Made by a program: the position numbers and the translations under genes
The notes under the pieces: model-generated
The model's input: the letters and a program-made list of their open reading frames with translations, nothing else
Databases searched by the model: none
Told to the model about the DNA's origin: nothing
DNA from: Desmodesmus armatus
Taxonomy: Eukaryota > Chlorophyta > Chlorophyceae > Sphaeropleales > Scenedesmaceae
Assembly: GCA_007449985.2 (NCBI GenBank)
Contig: VIIQ02000587.1
Location: 62,001-126,000 of the forward strand
Direction of reading: 5' to 3'
DNA length: 64,000 nt
Shown: piece after piece, positions 51,722 through 63,862 of the stretch
Numbering within the stretch: the stretch's first letter is position 1
How the letters are laid out: each line of letters starts with the position of its first letter

Positions 51722-53301
51722 ACATGTTGGGTTGTGCTCAGGGTGGTAATGGGGCAGTTACCAGGTCAGGCAGTTTTTGTGCTGAATTGCATGTCACTTG
51801 CAAATGCACACCCAAGCAGTATCCCGAAACACTACTGCTACCAAAACACGCAGCTGGGCCGGGCAGTTTTCCAATGTGTGCCCTGCAGGCTGCACACCTG
51901 ACTTGATCATTTTGGAAGGATCACCAGACAACTGAATTCTCCACAGCGCACCAAGCATGTCACGCTGCTCGAGAAAGTTTGACAATGATGCAAGTAATAC
52001 ACCAGAAATGCTCGCATTCAGTCCGAGTTACTTACGTGTTGACTCAACCTCAATACGACACACTCGCAAGCACCGGCAAAGCACCAGTGCAATTGGAAAG
52101 AGTAAATGGACATATCTCAACGTGCGCAATCCGTTGGTAACGTCGCTGCCCGCAATCGTCGCCAGTGGAACACCACAGCAGGTCCAGCCTGTCACCATCT
52201 GCTGGGCTGAGTCAGTCAAAGGCTCAATCTCGTCCCGCAGCCCGTCCGCATCGGCCCCACCTAGGTTCCAAACAATTGCTTGTGACTAGTGCTTACAGCA
52301 GCAGGCACAGGACATGCCCAGGGAGACACCCACCTGCAGCTGGACCCAGTGACAGCACGAAATTCACCAGCTGCTGCTGCTATGCCTGAGAAAAGGAGGG
52401 CTCTTGTGGGTGAGTTCTGCATGCACAGAGGAGGGATGTCTGTTAAAACAGCTCCCACTTGGAATGGTTGCCTATCCAGCAAAGTCAACTCTCGCCGCCA
52501 GTACCCCCAGAAAGTATTCTAGATCACTGTGTAACACACATGTCAAAAGTGCCACTAGCACTCAGAGCTGGGAGACCCTGGGCTTGGGGGGCCAGCATGA
52601 TTTGTCAAGACAAGTGCAGTGCTGTACCTGGCCTCGCCTCTGCTCAGCAGCTGACTAGCAAGGTAGAAACAAGGGGGTGCTGAAAATGGGGGTGCTGCCG
52701 AAAACGACGCAGCAGCACAGGCAGTGGCCTGATGGGGCAACTGTCGTCAACAATGGTCACGACTGACACCAAGCAGCGTGCTGTCAGTGCAGAACAAAAC
52801 GTCTGATGCGTTCAGAGTAGCTGCCGAAATAGCGGACTGCAGCCCTGCAGCAGCAACCTTGAATGCTAACTGCCATCTGCAGGGTCTTAGACCCCCACCA
52901 CTGTGTGCAGCGCAGCACCGCACACGCAGCACCAAGGCCCCAGTCCGTAAAAAGAATGTACCCTGGAAGCAGCAGATTGGGCCCTGCTGCACCATACTGA
53001 AAGCACCGTTTGAGCAGCAGTCAAACTGAGAGGCGTGCGGAGACCCCCTGCTAAAGTGAAGCACCAGCTGCCCTACCTTCTCCCAAAAGTATAGTTTCAT
53101 AGTCCGAAACTAAGTTTGTACTTTTGCTTCTCACTCGCCGCCTGTGCTGGGGACCGAGAATACTTGTTGGGCTAGGTGTAGTTGGTCAAAGTCTGGTCAA
53201 ACTAAGTTGACCGTTATAACAGTGGTGCCATAGCATGTAGTGGTGGGTGGGCTATAAGAGTACACTGAAGTTTCTATCGCCCACCCTCCCTGTGCCTGCA
53301 G

Positions 53302-54231
53302 TCAATGACCGCCAAGTAAGGCAGCGTGGGGCCATCACACCTTACAAGCCCACATGGGTGCGCATCCTGGCGGTTGCTTCTGCCATCGCTTGTCTTGCTG
53401 GTGGAGCAGTCAATTTGACCCGGGCAGGTCAGGTGTTTGAAGTGAAGCTCCAGTACTTCAACACTGTGTTCAAAGACCAGCAGCAGCTGAGCGAGCCTTC
53501 CGCCACGTTTGTTTCGAGGTGGTATGATCGCTTCCGTGAGAGCGGTGATGTAGATGATGCTCCTAAGACTGGCCGGCCCCCTAAGATCCCTGATGATCAG
53601 GCCAAACAGGCTGCAGCAATCATCAGCGCGGGGTATACTGCGGAGGTCCCCGTGCGTGGGCAGCTGCTGCAACAGCACAAGTACTTTCGTACTGTGCCCG
53701 AGGCCATAGCCCATGAAGATGCACTGCGCATCATCACCAGCACTTACGACGCAACCCCCACACAGCTGCTGAATGCCATTCACCGTGTTGCGCCTGAGCT
53801 GGTGCAGCGCCGTGTTACGTTCAGGCACAGGCTGTCAGATTCGGAGAAAGCACACCGGCAGCGTGTGGCGACTGACTTGTTGGCACTGCATCACACTGAC
53901 CCCACCCTCATCCCCCGCATGGTGTTTGTTGATGAGACAACCATTCAAACCCACGGGCTCAAGAAAGATCATGTTGTAGTGTGGGTGAATGGGAGTGACC
54001 CTGGCTTTCACGATTATCATGGTGTGCCGGGGAAATCTTGGGATCCGGTCAAGGTGCATGTCATTGCTGCTGTCTCTGCCCACCCAGCCTATGACAGCAC
54101 GCGCGGTCTGGTGTACGTCGAGTTCACAACCGGCACTACTGACATCAGGCGCAGGATCAACAAGCGGCTGGATGGGTCAACAACAGTACCAAACTTCAAG
54201 TACACAGTGAGTGCGTTACTTCTTGCTAATG
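53302..54231 (+). pseudogene. Truncated transposase, array unit 4 (exon A only)
   Basis: Exon A 53302..54206 is intact with its GTGAGT donor, but the unit ends at 54231, only 25 nt into the intron. Exon B (second and third catalytic acids), the antisense ORF and the convergent ORF are missing. Unspliced reading runs on to a stop at 54293. Confidence 0.88.
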
Positions 54232-55296
54232 CTGATGTACTTGCAATTAGGGGCGATGGTCGTGCAGGTGTTGTCGTGCGGTCAACGTTGTAACACCTGC
54301 AGTAACAGGAAGTTCGACCGAACTTATCTTCTTTGTCGTGCGGTCTGGATCTATACACAATTTAACTAGTTTCCAACTGTCATACAAAGTTGCCAACACT
54401 ACAACCCTTCTTGTCGTAGCGCCCTTTGACACCTGGCTGAAAAGCATAAGTTGCTGGACTGTGTCCATCGACCAACAGATTAGGGTTATCAGGCATACAA
54501 AGATGTCAGCCCCACTTTACCAGGTTGATGGGCCTCTGCCAGGCTGCTGCCTGATGGTGAGCGCACGCGAAGGCTTCACGCAACAACAGCCAAACTTGCC
54601 CTTCAACATATCAAGCGTTTTCTATGTGCTTGTGCGACGAAATGAGACAGCGGTTGAGACTCCTGCAGAGAGAGCTTGTGACTACAGGTCCCAGTCAGGT
54701 CGCAGTCAGCATGCATTTGTTTGCCGTCTCCCCAGCAACTGGGCTTGGAAAGCGGACAATAAAGCTTACGTTCAACAAAAATACAGTGTTCAGGCACTTA
54801 CTCGTCGATTTGCTGCTGCCGTACGCAACACAGTCAATGCTGTCTTCTGAAGCCTGCGAACGGCAGGTTATCGCTATCGTATGGAAGCATATTGAGCAGC
54901 TGCTCACCACCCACTGCTGTGAAGACCTTGTGAGGTAAGTAAGCTGGGAATTGCCTTGCAAATTTCGTGCCCCCAAGATGACACCATCAGCTGGTTGACA
55001 CCAAGCACATTTTGCTGACACCTCAGCAAACTCTCGATACGCATTGATGTGTGTTGTTCACCACATCCATCATGATGTTGTTGATATGTGCACTGCACGC
55101 AACCCCTGCCCCTGCACCACGGAAGGAGACCAGAACCCTGCCGTGCTGCAGGTGTAAGCTCTGAAGCGTGAAGTCAGCTGTGCATTGCCTTTGGGAACCA
55201 CCTCACCATGCTGGCAACTTGCGCTTTGCACCAGGGATAGGAGGCATGCTTTCACACTGTGTTCACCAGCTGCACCTGCACCTGCTGCCTCTGCAG
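54232..55296. other. Unassigned region after the array
   Basis: Contains moderately long plus-strand frames (for example 54624-54938, reading GLGKRTIKLTFNKNTVF) in overlapping frames. None is supported by a family match or splice-consistent model. It could be a decayed element. Confidence 0.3.
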
Positions 55297-55676
55297 GGCC
55301 CTTTCTGCGCTGCTGCCTGAGCCTTCATTCCTGAGCAGTGCGCAGCTCCCTGTGCTGGCCAAGCTGCACCTGAGCTCCGCCCACAACCTGATGGCCACCC
55401 TGCGGCTGCTGGCCCCTCAGCCTTTGCAGGCGGTGCCTCCCACCCAGACCTGTCAGCCCTGGACGATGCAGACGGCAGCCTGCTGGAAATGGCCTCCACT
55501 CTCATAGAGCTGCAGCTCTTCCACCTCACGCGCGCAGCAACACTCACAGCACACAGCATGCAGCGGCTGGCACAACGAGTGAGCGATCGATCACAGTCAA
55601 TGACGCTGAGCACAAGCAGCAGCAGCAGCAGCAGCAGCGCTTCTGCAGGCAGCAGCGGTTCTGGCACTGAGTGATG
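55297..55676 (+). pseudogene. Frameshifted copy of a terminal exon (inverted partner of 63466-63862)
   Basis: After a CTCTGCAG acceptor the DNA matches the minus-strand exon at 63862-63466 over about 280 bp with only a handful of differences. One C is missing from a C-run near 55414 (GGCCCCTC against GGCCCCCTC), so the frame breaks and ends at 55507. The downstream part (MASTLIELQLFHLTRAATLT) is intact in another frame up to a Ser-rich tail. Similarity starts exactly at the exon edge; the introns upstream do not match. Confidence 0.75.
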
Positions 55677-57312
55677 AATGGCAAGGACTGGCCCAACTGT
55701 GTGCTGTTGACGTAATCTCCCAGCAGCACGGCGTTTTTTTTTTGCTAGGTGGGTTCTACCAATCATGGCAGCGGTTTGCATGCCGTGCTTCTGTGTCTGC
55801 ATCACGGCGGTCTCTGCATTCCTGAGAGTGAACGGTACATATCATCTGTATGGTGTGGTCTGCTATCTTTGGATGACAAGAGCAAGTGTTGAGTGGTGAA
55901 AATGTGCTCCCCATCTGTGATGCTGTATATTTGTATGGAAACAGGGGATGCTGGTATGTCTATGTAGCATGCTGGGCGATGGCAGGTTCATCAGTGGCAG
56001 GTTCTTCACTGTGAGGCCTGCCTCACAATCCCAGCCAGCTGGCTGTAATTGGGGTGAGGAAGAACGCCTTGATCACATGTGCCAGATGTCAAGGGCAACT
56101 ATCGTGTATGTTTATGGATTGTTATATACTTTGGATATTCATTGTCTATATATCCAACGTGCAAAACAGAAGGGTCGTGATGCTGTTGGGTGGTGACTGT
56201 TGGGCAATCACACATTATGACCACCCCCCCTGGATCTTGCTGGTTGTGTTGAGCGTGGCAGACAAGATTTGGATGTGGTGTTTGTGTTGGGCGTGGCAGA
56301 CAAGTGTTGGAAGTGTTGGGTGTGGTTTGCATGCCCCACACCAAATGGCATGTTGGTGTCCTGTTTGCACAAGACCCATAGTCACTACCACAGTAACCTG
56401 CCCGCTGGGTTTGATGTTGCAGCTTGTGGGCAGCTGACAGCAGAGGCAGCAGCTGCTCTGTGGGCTTTCAAGGTGTTGGTTCATCATGACAAGGGCTGGT
56501 GTCAGATGCTGCGCATGATGTTGCTGCAGCAGCGTTATTGTTGTCGTCAGTTTGCACAGCCGGCCACTGGCTGTGTTTTGGACTTAAGTACACGGTAGGG
56601 GTTGGCCAGGATTTGGACGCATCTGGTCTGCAGTTGTATGCAGATCCACAGATGCAGCGGTGTGGTGTGACCTGCTGCTGCAACAGGGCATGACTCGAGT
56701 GCCGGTGGTATGATGGCCACAGCGTGCATGCTATGGCAATTGAGTGGCATGCAGCATTGGCAGTGAACAGGGCAACGGAGCTGTCAGGTTATCACGCTGG
56801 TTGAGACTTATCTTCTTGCGTGCGTGTTTTGTTGGTGCAGGCTGTGTTGGAATCGGGTCTGATTGTTAAATTGCTTGACAAGCATCATGCGTGTGCGTCA
56901 TGCTGTGTGGGTTGGTCTCCCGTTGTCAAGATCCAAATGGCGTGTGATGAGCCAAAGTGGCAGAGTACAGCGCAGTGGCAGTCAAATAGGCTGCAGGTCG
57001 AGTGCTCTTGTGGCGCACCCAGTGTAAGGGCCTTTGCATCACAAGTGTCGCAGCACTGCGTCTGCCAGGGCCGTTATTGGTATGTATGCCAAGTGTTTGT
57101 GAGGGTGGTTGGCGGTGATTTGTAGCTTCTGATGTTGTGCAGTTACCACCGCCCCAAGACTGTGGGTGCATGGCCAGACTCTGAACTGGCTCTTATGGGG
57201 TGATCGTTGTTCAAATTGCACGCCAGGCAGTCTGGCAGTTGCAAGTGCATGCACCTGCCACCGGCTGTGAATCACAGCATTCCCAGCATTGTGCGGCTGC
57301 TATGCACTTTAC

Positions 57313-57380
57313 GTATGTGCGTGACAGTATGTGTTTGACAGTATTTATGTATGTGCGTGACAGTATGTGTGTGACAGTAT
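57313..57380 (+). repeat. Two-copy tandem repeat, 36-bp period
   Basis: GTATGTGCGTGACAGTATGT begins at 57313 and again at 57349, each followed by a TG-rich GACAGTAT segment. Confidence 0.75.
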
Positions 57381-57492
57381 GTGTCTTGGGCGGCTGCATT
57401 GCGACGCAGCACTTGCCACGAGTCCTGCTGTGGCTTTGCGCGGGTGTGATACACCAGCTTGCTCTTCTTTGTGCGGATGAAGTGCATGTAGC

Positions 57493-57606
57493 CTGGAGTG
57501 GGCTTGGCTTGCTTGACAGATCAGCCCTGTCCATAGCTCTTATTGGTGCGGATGCATCTTCCTTGTCTGGAGTTGGCTTGGGTTGCTTGACAGATCAGCC
57601 TTGTTC
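57493..57606 (+). repeat. Two-copy tandem repeat, 74-bp period
   Basis: CTGGAGTGGGCTTGGCTTGC at 57493 and CTGGAGTTGGCTTGGGTTGC at 57567, each followed by TTGACAGATCAGCC. Confidence 0.75.
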
Positions 57607-57736
57607 TAGGTGGGCTTTGGACGTTTTGCATGCATGATTAGAACACACTAGCACACAACACATATATTCCACTTGTTGCCAGGGCATATATGAATGCTGC
57701 CGTATGTGAGCAGGTATCGACCTGCGACCCATGTTG

Positions 57737-57757
57737 CTGTTTTGCTCAGCAAAACAG
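57737..57757. repeat. 21-bp palindrome
   Basis: CTGTTTTGCT and AGCAAAACAG around a single C. It could form a hairpin in RNA from either strand. Confidence 0.7.
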
Positions 57758-59712
57758 GAAGTTCCTGTGCACCACACAGAACATGTGATTGAGCTGATGG
57801 AGATTGGGGCGGGTTGCTGTTACTGTTACTGTTACTATTACATGGTTACACACCAGTCTGAGCTGCAGGACTGTGCATTTGGGGCCACTTTGGTGGGTTC
57901 CACCATGCACGCATGCTGTGTTGGTTTGTGTTCACACATGCATGCGTGATGTCTTGAGGTTGCTCAAAGCAGGCATCCCTCAACGTGAGCACAGTCAAAC
58001 TGCTGTGTGGCTGGGATCATAGGGTGAGGAAATGGGCGGCTCCTTACAAACCAGTCAAGACTTGTGTTGGTATTGAGCCAGTGGCTGTTTGCGTGTGTGT
58101 TGTACATGTATGTGCAAGCACAGGTTCAGTGTTGGAAGACGTACTACAGCAGCGTGTCGCTGATATGTTGTCCCACTCAGCTGTGAGGTTGGTTGTTGTC
58201 CGTCATGCTTTGGTTTAGTACTGGTGTCAACGGTTTTACAGCGTGCTTCTGTTTCCTTCCTGCTTCTGAAGCTATCTCTCTTGTCCTGTTCACTAGCTCA
58301 CAGCCGCAACTGCTCACAGTGATGGTGGGCTACAGGTTAGGTGCCCAAACAGCTGTGCCCCAGCTGATCTCGTTTGTGTCAGCATGGCAGGCAGGTGCTG
58401 CCAACATTGTGCCCCCTTATATATATCCCCCTTGAACGCTTCCACATTGTGTCTGCTTTCTGTGCTTCCTTTTGCCCTTTCAGCAGTCACTTGGGCTTGC
58501 TGCAACACCAGTGTCAAAGGGTGTGGTCACTTCTGGCTGGCCTGTCATCTTGACAGGCAGGCAATGCATGCATGCATGTCTGACTGTGTTGCGTTGAGTA
58601 ATATGTGCTGGAGCGCTGTTGTGAGTACTCAGTATAAAAGTTTTGGCCGTCGGCAGCTGAACTGGCGTACTGGCTGCTTGGTAACGGAGCTGTCCTTCAA
58701 GGTTGGGTGGAAGTCACGGTGGTCTTTCAATGCCTGCAAGTGTGTTGTGGCGCCACTTGCAATGAGGTCAAGTGAACAAACGCACACTTCAAGAAAAAAT
58801 AAGAACAAACGCACATCCTTCCCTTCAGGCTATCATATCACCAGCACCATACACCCTGATTGGGCCCATTCGCACAATTCCTGCGCAATTCCCAACGCAC
58901 ACTTCGTGCATGTGACGTGGCAGCCTGATCGAGCTCACAGCGCAAGTGATTTGTGAATAAGCTCCTGTCACATGGCAGTTACAGACAAGCACAGTGAGAA
59001 GCACAACATCACCCTTGAGAAAGGAGAAGTACAACAGCAGCCACCAGCTGCATCATGTAGTACACGGTTGTATACGCTGAGCAAACTGCTATGCACAATG
59101 TGCTGACAGCACAAAGGAGATGCAACCACGTGATCGAGAAGGTGAGTGCCCTCGTCATTCAGTGACAAGTTGTGGATGGGCCAATTACACCCTGACCAGC
59201 AGGCACTGCCATACTGGTATATTTTCAGGCAGCCACAGCATGCTCCAACACCACCCAGGCTGCGGCCGCGCAAGTTGCAATACGTCAGCAACACTGTTGC
59301 TGACCACCGTGTACACGCTTTGGCAGCAGCTGGTATTGGCTTCCGCTGACAGCAACAGCGCGGCTGAGAGTGTGACAGAGCTGAAGTGTTGTCAGGTGCT
59401 GAGTGGTGAAAGCAGCAAGCAAGTAGGTGTGGCACCTACATTCATGGCCCCCTGGCGGCTGGCCACGGCAGCCTGCCAGCATCAGCCGAGGTGTAGGGTG
59501 GTGCTGTGTGGCTGCTGCAGCCTAACTGAGTCCGCTTGTACCTGAGGCCCTACCTGGCCATGGTCATGCCTACGTTCACACCACGGTGACAAACTTTGTC
59601 ACAGGGGCCCTGTGGAGTACATTGTGATCACTGGTGACAGCCGCCTGGTGCAGGGAGATAAGCTGCCGATGGCTCACATTAGTCACAGCTTGGTGGCCAG
59701 CGCCTCATCCCC

Positions 59713-59732
59713 AAACCCTAAACCCTAAACCT
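59713..59732 (+). repeat. Short interstitial telomere-like repeat (CCCTAAA)
   Basis: Two complete CCCTAAA units plus flanking partial units. TTTAGGG is the plant-type telomere repeat, found also in some green algae. Too short to be a telomere. Confidence 0.6.
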
Positions 59733-60283
59733 AGCTGCCAATGCCAGCAGGCTGCGCTTGCCACCTGCTGCTGTCAACTTGATGGGCTTAGTGCAGCAAT
59801 TGGCTGCCACTGGTGCGGCACCAAGACATGAATACAGACGTAACAACTTCTGTAGCTAGCAGCGCTGTGCTTGTGGCTGCTACTGCTCCTTCATATGCTG
59901 CGGTACATGGTTCATGGAGCAGTGACTTCCCCAATTGCCGCATGGGTTGGGGTTGTCAGGGTGGGTTGGTGCTTGGGTGGGTGTCCTGAAGGTACTGCAG
60001 TAGCCTTGCTGACACACGCAGCGTCATTGGAGCAGATGCGCGAGTGCCAATCATCCAATCATGTACACGTATGTGTACCCACGCCCTTGCCTGCGCAGGC
60101 AGCATGTTGTTGAGCATTGAAGGCAGTTGCTGCATGTGTGACACTCTGAGGCCACATCTGGCTCATATCTGGCAGTGTGCAGCTGGACAGAGAGACTCGA
60201 GCAGCTACAAGCATGGGGTGCACCCAGGTGTGCTTGAATGATACACTGCACAGCACCATAAGGATCCTGACAGCAGCAAATGC

Positions 60284-60362
60284 CTCCGACAGGCGTGTGA
60301 GACAGTGCCCGGAACCGGGGAGGTAGCAAGATTTCCTGTGGAGACACTCCGACAGGCGTGTG
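60284..60362 (+). repeat. 16-bp direct repeat
   Basis: CTCCGACAGGCGTGTG at 60284-60299 and 60347-60362, 63 bp apart. No function evident. Confidence 0.7.
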
Positions 60363-61504
60363 CTGACTTGACTGCAGCTACTGCAGGGTTGTGATCGTGG
60401 CAATCAGCATGGGTCGCTCCTTTGCAATCAAGTCTATGTGAGAGCAATCTCCTATCCACAGCCGTAATACAGATGTATCACTTGGTCCCTTGGCATGTAG
60501 AGGCATGTGGGCGGGCCACAGGTTACTGTTACAGTTCAGTTCATAGTTCACGGCCACGCTTGAACACCCTGTCCTGCAGACATGAATCGACTCTCAAGGC
60601 AGCCATCACCCATTCCTGGACCCGCAGCAAAAGCAAACCTTTGCCATGTTGGGTGAATCCTGACAAGCACCCCAGCTGCGTCACCATGTCACAAGCACAC
60701 CTCAGCATGCCCACAATCCACCGCCACATACGCGATGTCCAAACCAAACACACCACATCCCACATGCTGCAACAACGCATGTAATTTACGTGCATGCGCC
60801 ATAGCAGGGTGCAGCAACACCCTTGCCAACATCATGACAGTAGTATCAACACCCAGGTAGTACTTTTCACCACACCGCCACATCCACAAACCTTCATCGG
60901 CCAGGCCACACTTTGCCAAAAGCCATGCTTACTACGAAACCAGTCTGCCTCTCCTCAGCACCCATAGCCGATTGTTGAAAAAGGGGGCTTGAACAACACA
61001 GAATGTCACTTAGGAATGTCACATCCTTGGATGGTTCATGCATTGGCTGGATGCACTCCCTGTGTCTACAGACCCGTACATCAATGGGTCCAGGCAGAGT
61101 ACGCCCACAAGAGGAGATTGCTACTGCATCCCAGCCTGTGCTGATAACAATCTGTGTGCCCAGAGACCTTGTGCAAGACAAGGCTGGTGAAGTCCTGCCC
61201 AGGATATAGCAACTGGCACTTGCAGCCAGGCAGGGTACAGTACGCACAAGCCTTCAAACCTGCAGTGCTGCCAGCTGGCCAACATGCCCTCACTGGCCCC
61301 TGCCACAAAGGTAAGTGCTGCCAAGTTGAATCGCAGCAGGCAGTACACCCAAGGCAGTTCCCAGGTGCGGTCTGGCTCTGCTTTGCAGCCTATACAGGTA
61401 AACAGCCAAGGCAAGTTGCAAGTAGTGCAAGACTGCCTACACTGCAAAAACGCCGAGACGTTGCACTGTGAATAATGGACCCAATGGTGACCACACAGCA
61501 AAAG

Positions 61505-61505
61505 C

Positions 61506-61560
<55 letters not shown>
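61505..61560 (+). repeat. (CA)n microsatellite
   Basis: About 28 CA units with a single interruption (ACAAACAC). Confidence 0.95.
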
Positions 61561-63465
61561 GCGAGCAAGAAAGGTAGTGTGTTAGCATGTTGCACGTATC
61601 TTCACCAACAATACACAAAGCAAGGCAGCAGGGCATTGCATTGCACCCGCCAGGCCCAGCACAACACAAGGTAGCAGGATGACACACAAGACAAGGTAGC
61701 AGGACGCACCACCAGCACCAGCACAGCACCAACACCCACGACCCCTACAGTAGGAAATGCTGACAAACCTCCGACAAGCTTTCGAGTATGGCTGTACCAC
61801 ACAGGAGCAGCTAGTGCACACGTGGCAAGCGGGCAAGTGTGTAGTACAGCATCATGTGTGGCCACCAAGCAGGAGGCACTGCCCAGCTGGAGTTGAAAGG
61901 ATCTGATGATACTGCCGCGCTTTGACACTTCAACACGACGATCTTGGGTCCGGGTAGGGGTGAACCCTTAATCCCGCAAATACAAACCTGAAGTTTGAAC
62001 CCGGAATCCTACAACCCTGTTGTGCCGAGGAAACACAATGCCGCGGAACACAACAACAGGGGCAGTGGAACAACAGCCAAGCCAAAATGAACAAACCTGG
62101 CAAACCCCCAGCCTTTTCTAAACCCATACCAAAGATCCTGCAAAGCAAACTGCATTGTAGGCCTGGTGCATGCATCTGCATGCTTGGAGTGGGGGCAGCA
62201 GACTCCCTGCTATCAAGCGATCTACAAGGCCTCATAACCCAATCGCAGGTAGGCACAACCGCAGCATTCTGTGACGTACATGCGTTGTGCACGGTTTGTG
62301 CTTGAGAAGACAAAACAATTTGGCGCACACGGGGCCCAAGGCATACGCCCATCAGATACCAACCAACCCCACAGAACAGGATAACGATCAACCCACTAGC
62401 AGGTCAACCACACATGGTTGTCATGAAAGTTGCATGCATTGTTGCACTCACTGCCAAATGGCAGCCCATCGGAAGCCCGCGGGCTTCACCCTGAAAACAT
62501 GACAAGTTGATAACCCATGTTGTGTACTGTTGCAGACAGAACGGCGCGGAAGGATTCCTCTTCTCTGTCGCCCTGCAGAGGTGCCTTGTGTGCACATGCA
62601 CCACTGCATCCAGCGCATGGAAACCTGGCCACAGCAGCACACACTTGCGCATGCGCATGCAGGCAGGACATTCCCACTAGCCCCACAAAAGGTTGCCGCT
62701 GGTGATATCCCAAACCGAACCCTAATTCCTGAGCCTCCAAAAGGTCGCAAACACAGTCCTGTCCATACCACCCCCTGATAACCATGTTGACTGTCTGTTG
62801 AGACAGTGACACACATGCACACCCCTCACCAACTGTAAGAAGCCGCCGCATGCATGCCGACTGGCTTAACACGCCAGCAGCATGGCCAGTATAACCACCG
62901 GGCAACTCTGCTCCCTGCAGGAGCAAACGTCCCTCAACACTTCACGAGTGTGCATAGGGCACACACCCATACGGCACCCCCACCCCCCAAAAGCACTGTC
63001 ACTCGGCCGGGACACAGTGTTGAATTCCATTACTTGCAGCCCCAGCTTGTGCGCTTCCTACACAGAACCATGAAGTTGTTCAACGCCCAAATCACGATGC
63101 ACTGATGAGCAACCAGTGACTGTGCAGCGTGGTTCTTGTGCTGCATGCCAGACAGGAAGCTCCAGGCCACACACGCACCACCATGTGAGCACTGTCCTCA
63201 TATGTTTTGACCACTGACAAAAATCTACACGCACACAGATCTGGGCCAATCAAAACGACCCTGCACCAGCATTGCAGACATGCCTCCAGCCAACTGCCAC
63301 CAAGACAAGGGACTCTCAACATCATACTTTGGCTTTGACACAGCCATGATCGATCCGATCACACTGAAATCAAACCAAGCCGCACCATGCCTGTGGCAGC
63401 AGCGGAGGCAACGACTCAACCAAGCACCATCACGTTGCCCGTTGCGTACCGCATGCGCAGCAATT

Positions 63466-63862
63466 TCACTCAGTGAGCTCGTCCATGTGGAACTGGGTGC
63501 TGTCATCATCACCCTCGCCCTCACTGGAGCTGGTGCTGCTGCCGCTGGCAGCGCTGGCCCTGCGCACGGCAGCACACCGCTGCATTTGCAGCCGCTGCCT
63601 GCTGTGTGCTGTGAGTGTTGCTGCGCGTGTGAGGTGGAAGAGCTGCAGCTCAATGAGTGTGGAGGCCATTTCCAGCAGGCTGCCGTCTGCATCGTCCAGG
63701 GCCGACAGGTCTGGGTGGGAGGCACCGCCTGCAAAGGCTGAGGGGGCCAGCAGCCGCAGGGTGGCCATCAGGTTGTGGGCGGAGCTCAGGTGCAGCTTGG
63801 CCAGCACAGGGAGCTGCGCACTGCTCAGGAATGCAGGCTCAGGCAGCAGCGCAGACAGGGCC
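63466..63862 (-). CDS. C-terminal exon of an unrecognised protein (gene continues beyond the window)
   Basis: The minus-strand exon starts after a GTGATGCAG acceptor at 63862 and ends with TGA at 63466: 131 residues. It begins ALSALLPEPAFLSSAQLPVL and continues with a helix-rich stretch (LHLSSAHNLMATLRLLAP, LLEMASTLIELQLFHLTRAA). It then has a Ser/Gly/Glu/Asp-rich tail ending FHMDELTE. No known domain is recognised. Upstream exons must lie past the right edge. A near-identical but frameshifted copy lies inverted at 55297. Confidence 0.6.

Larger units (their letters stand above)
39809..54231 (+). repeat. Tandem array of a 4230-bp unit, 3.4 copies
   Basis: Units start at about 39811, 44041, 48271 and 52501. 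The fourth stops at 54231, 24 nt past the transposase intron donor. Every ORF in unit 1 recurs at +4230 and +8460 with identical translation, and I saw no base differences where lines were compared. The left junction shares only CAGTACCCCC with the unit-to-unit junction. Each full unit carries a transposase (plus), an intron-nested antisense ORF, and a convergent Gln-rich minus ORF. Perfect identity implies very recent amplification, strong homogenisation or an assembly duplication. Confidence 0.95.
55680..63465. other. Repeat-rich region without supported genes
   Basis: Many short and mid-length frames on both strands, none with family features or consistent splicing. From about 55.9 to 58.7 kb the plus strand is rich in G and T; from about 60.4 to 63.4 kb it is rich in C and A. 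Some segments look weakly coding (56400-56598, reading LTAEAAAALWAFKVLVHHDK; 59607-59720, reading GPVEYIVITGDSRLVQGDK) and may be decayed transposon exons. Confidence 0.35.

Noticed and set aside
39809..54231. Satellite or CRISPR-like array
   Set aside because: The repeat unit is 4.2 kb with spliced protein-coding genes, not short repeats with spacers or a simple satellite.
57690..57760. tRNA-like arm on the minus strand (GCAGGTCGATACCTGC)
   Set aside because: No matching acceptor, D or anticodon arms at correct spacing; only a T-arm-like hairpin and an unrelated palindrome.
58384..58956. 190-codon plus-strand ORF
   Set aside because: Cys/Ser/Trp-rich composition with no domain, and it runs across repeat-rich DNA; likely chance.
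59713..59732. Telomere or subtelomere
   Set aside because: Only about two CCCTAAA units, with ordinary sequence on both sides.
61121..61735. 204-codon minus-strand ORF
   Set aside because: It reads through the CA microsatellite as alternating Val/Cys and has no conserved feature.
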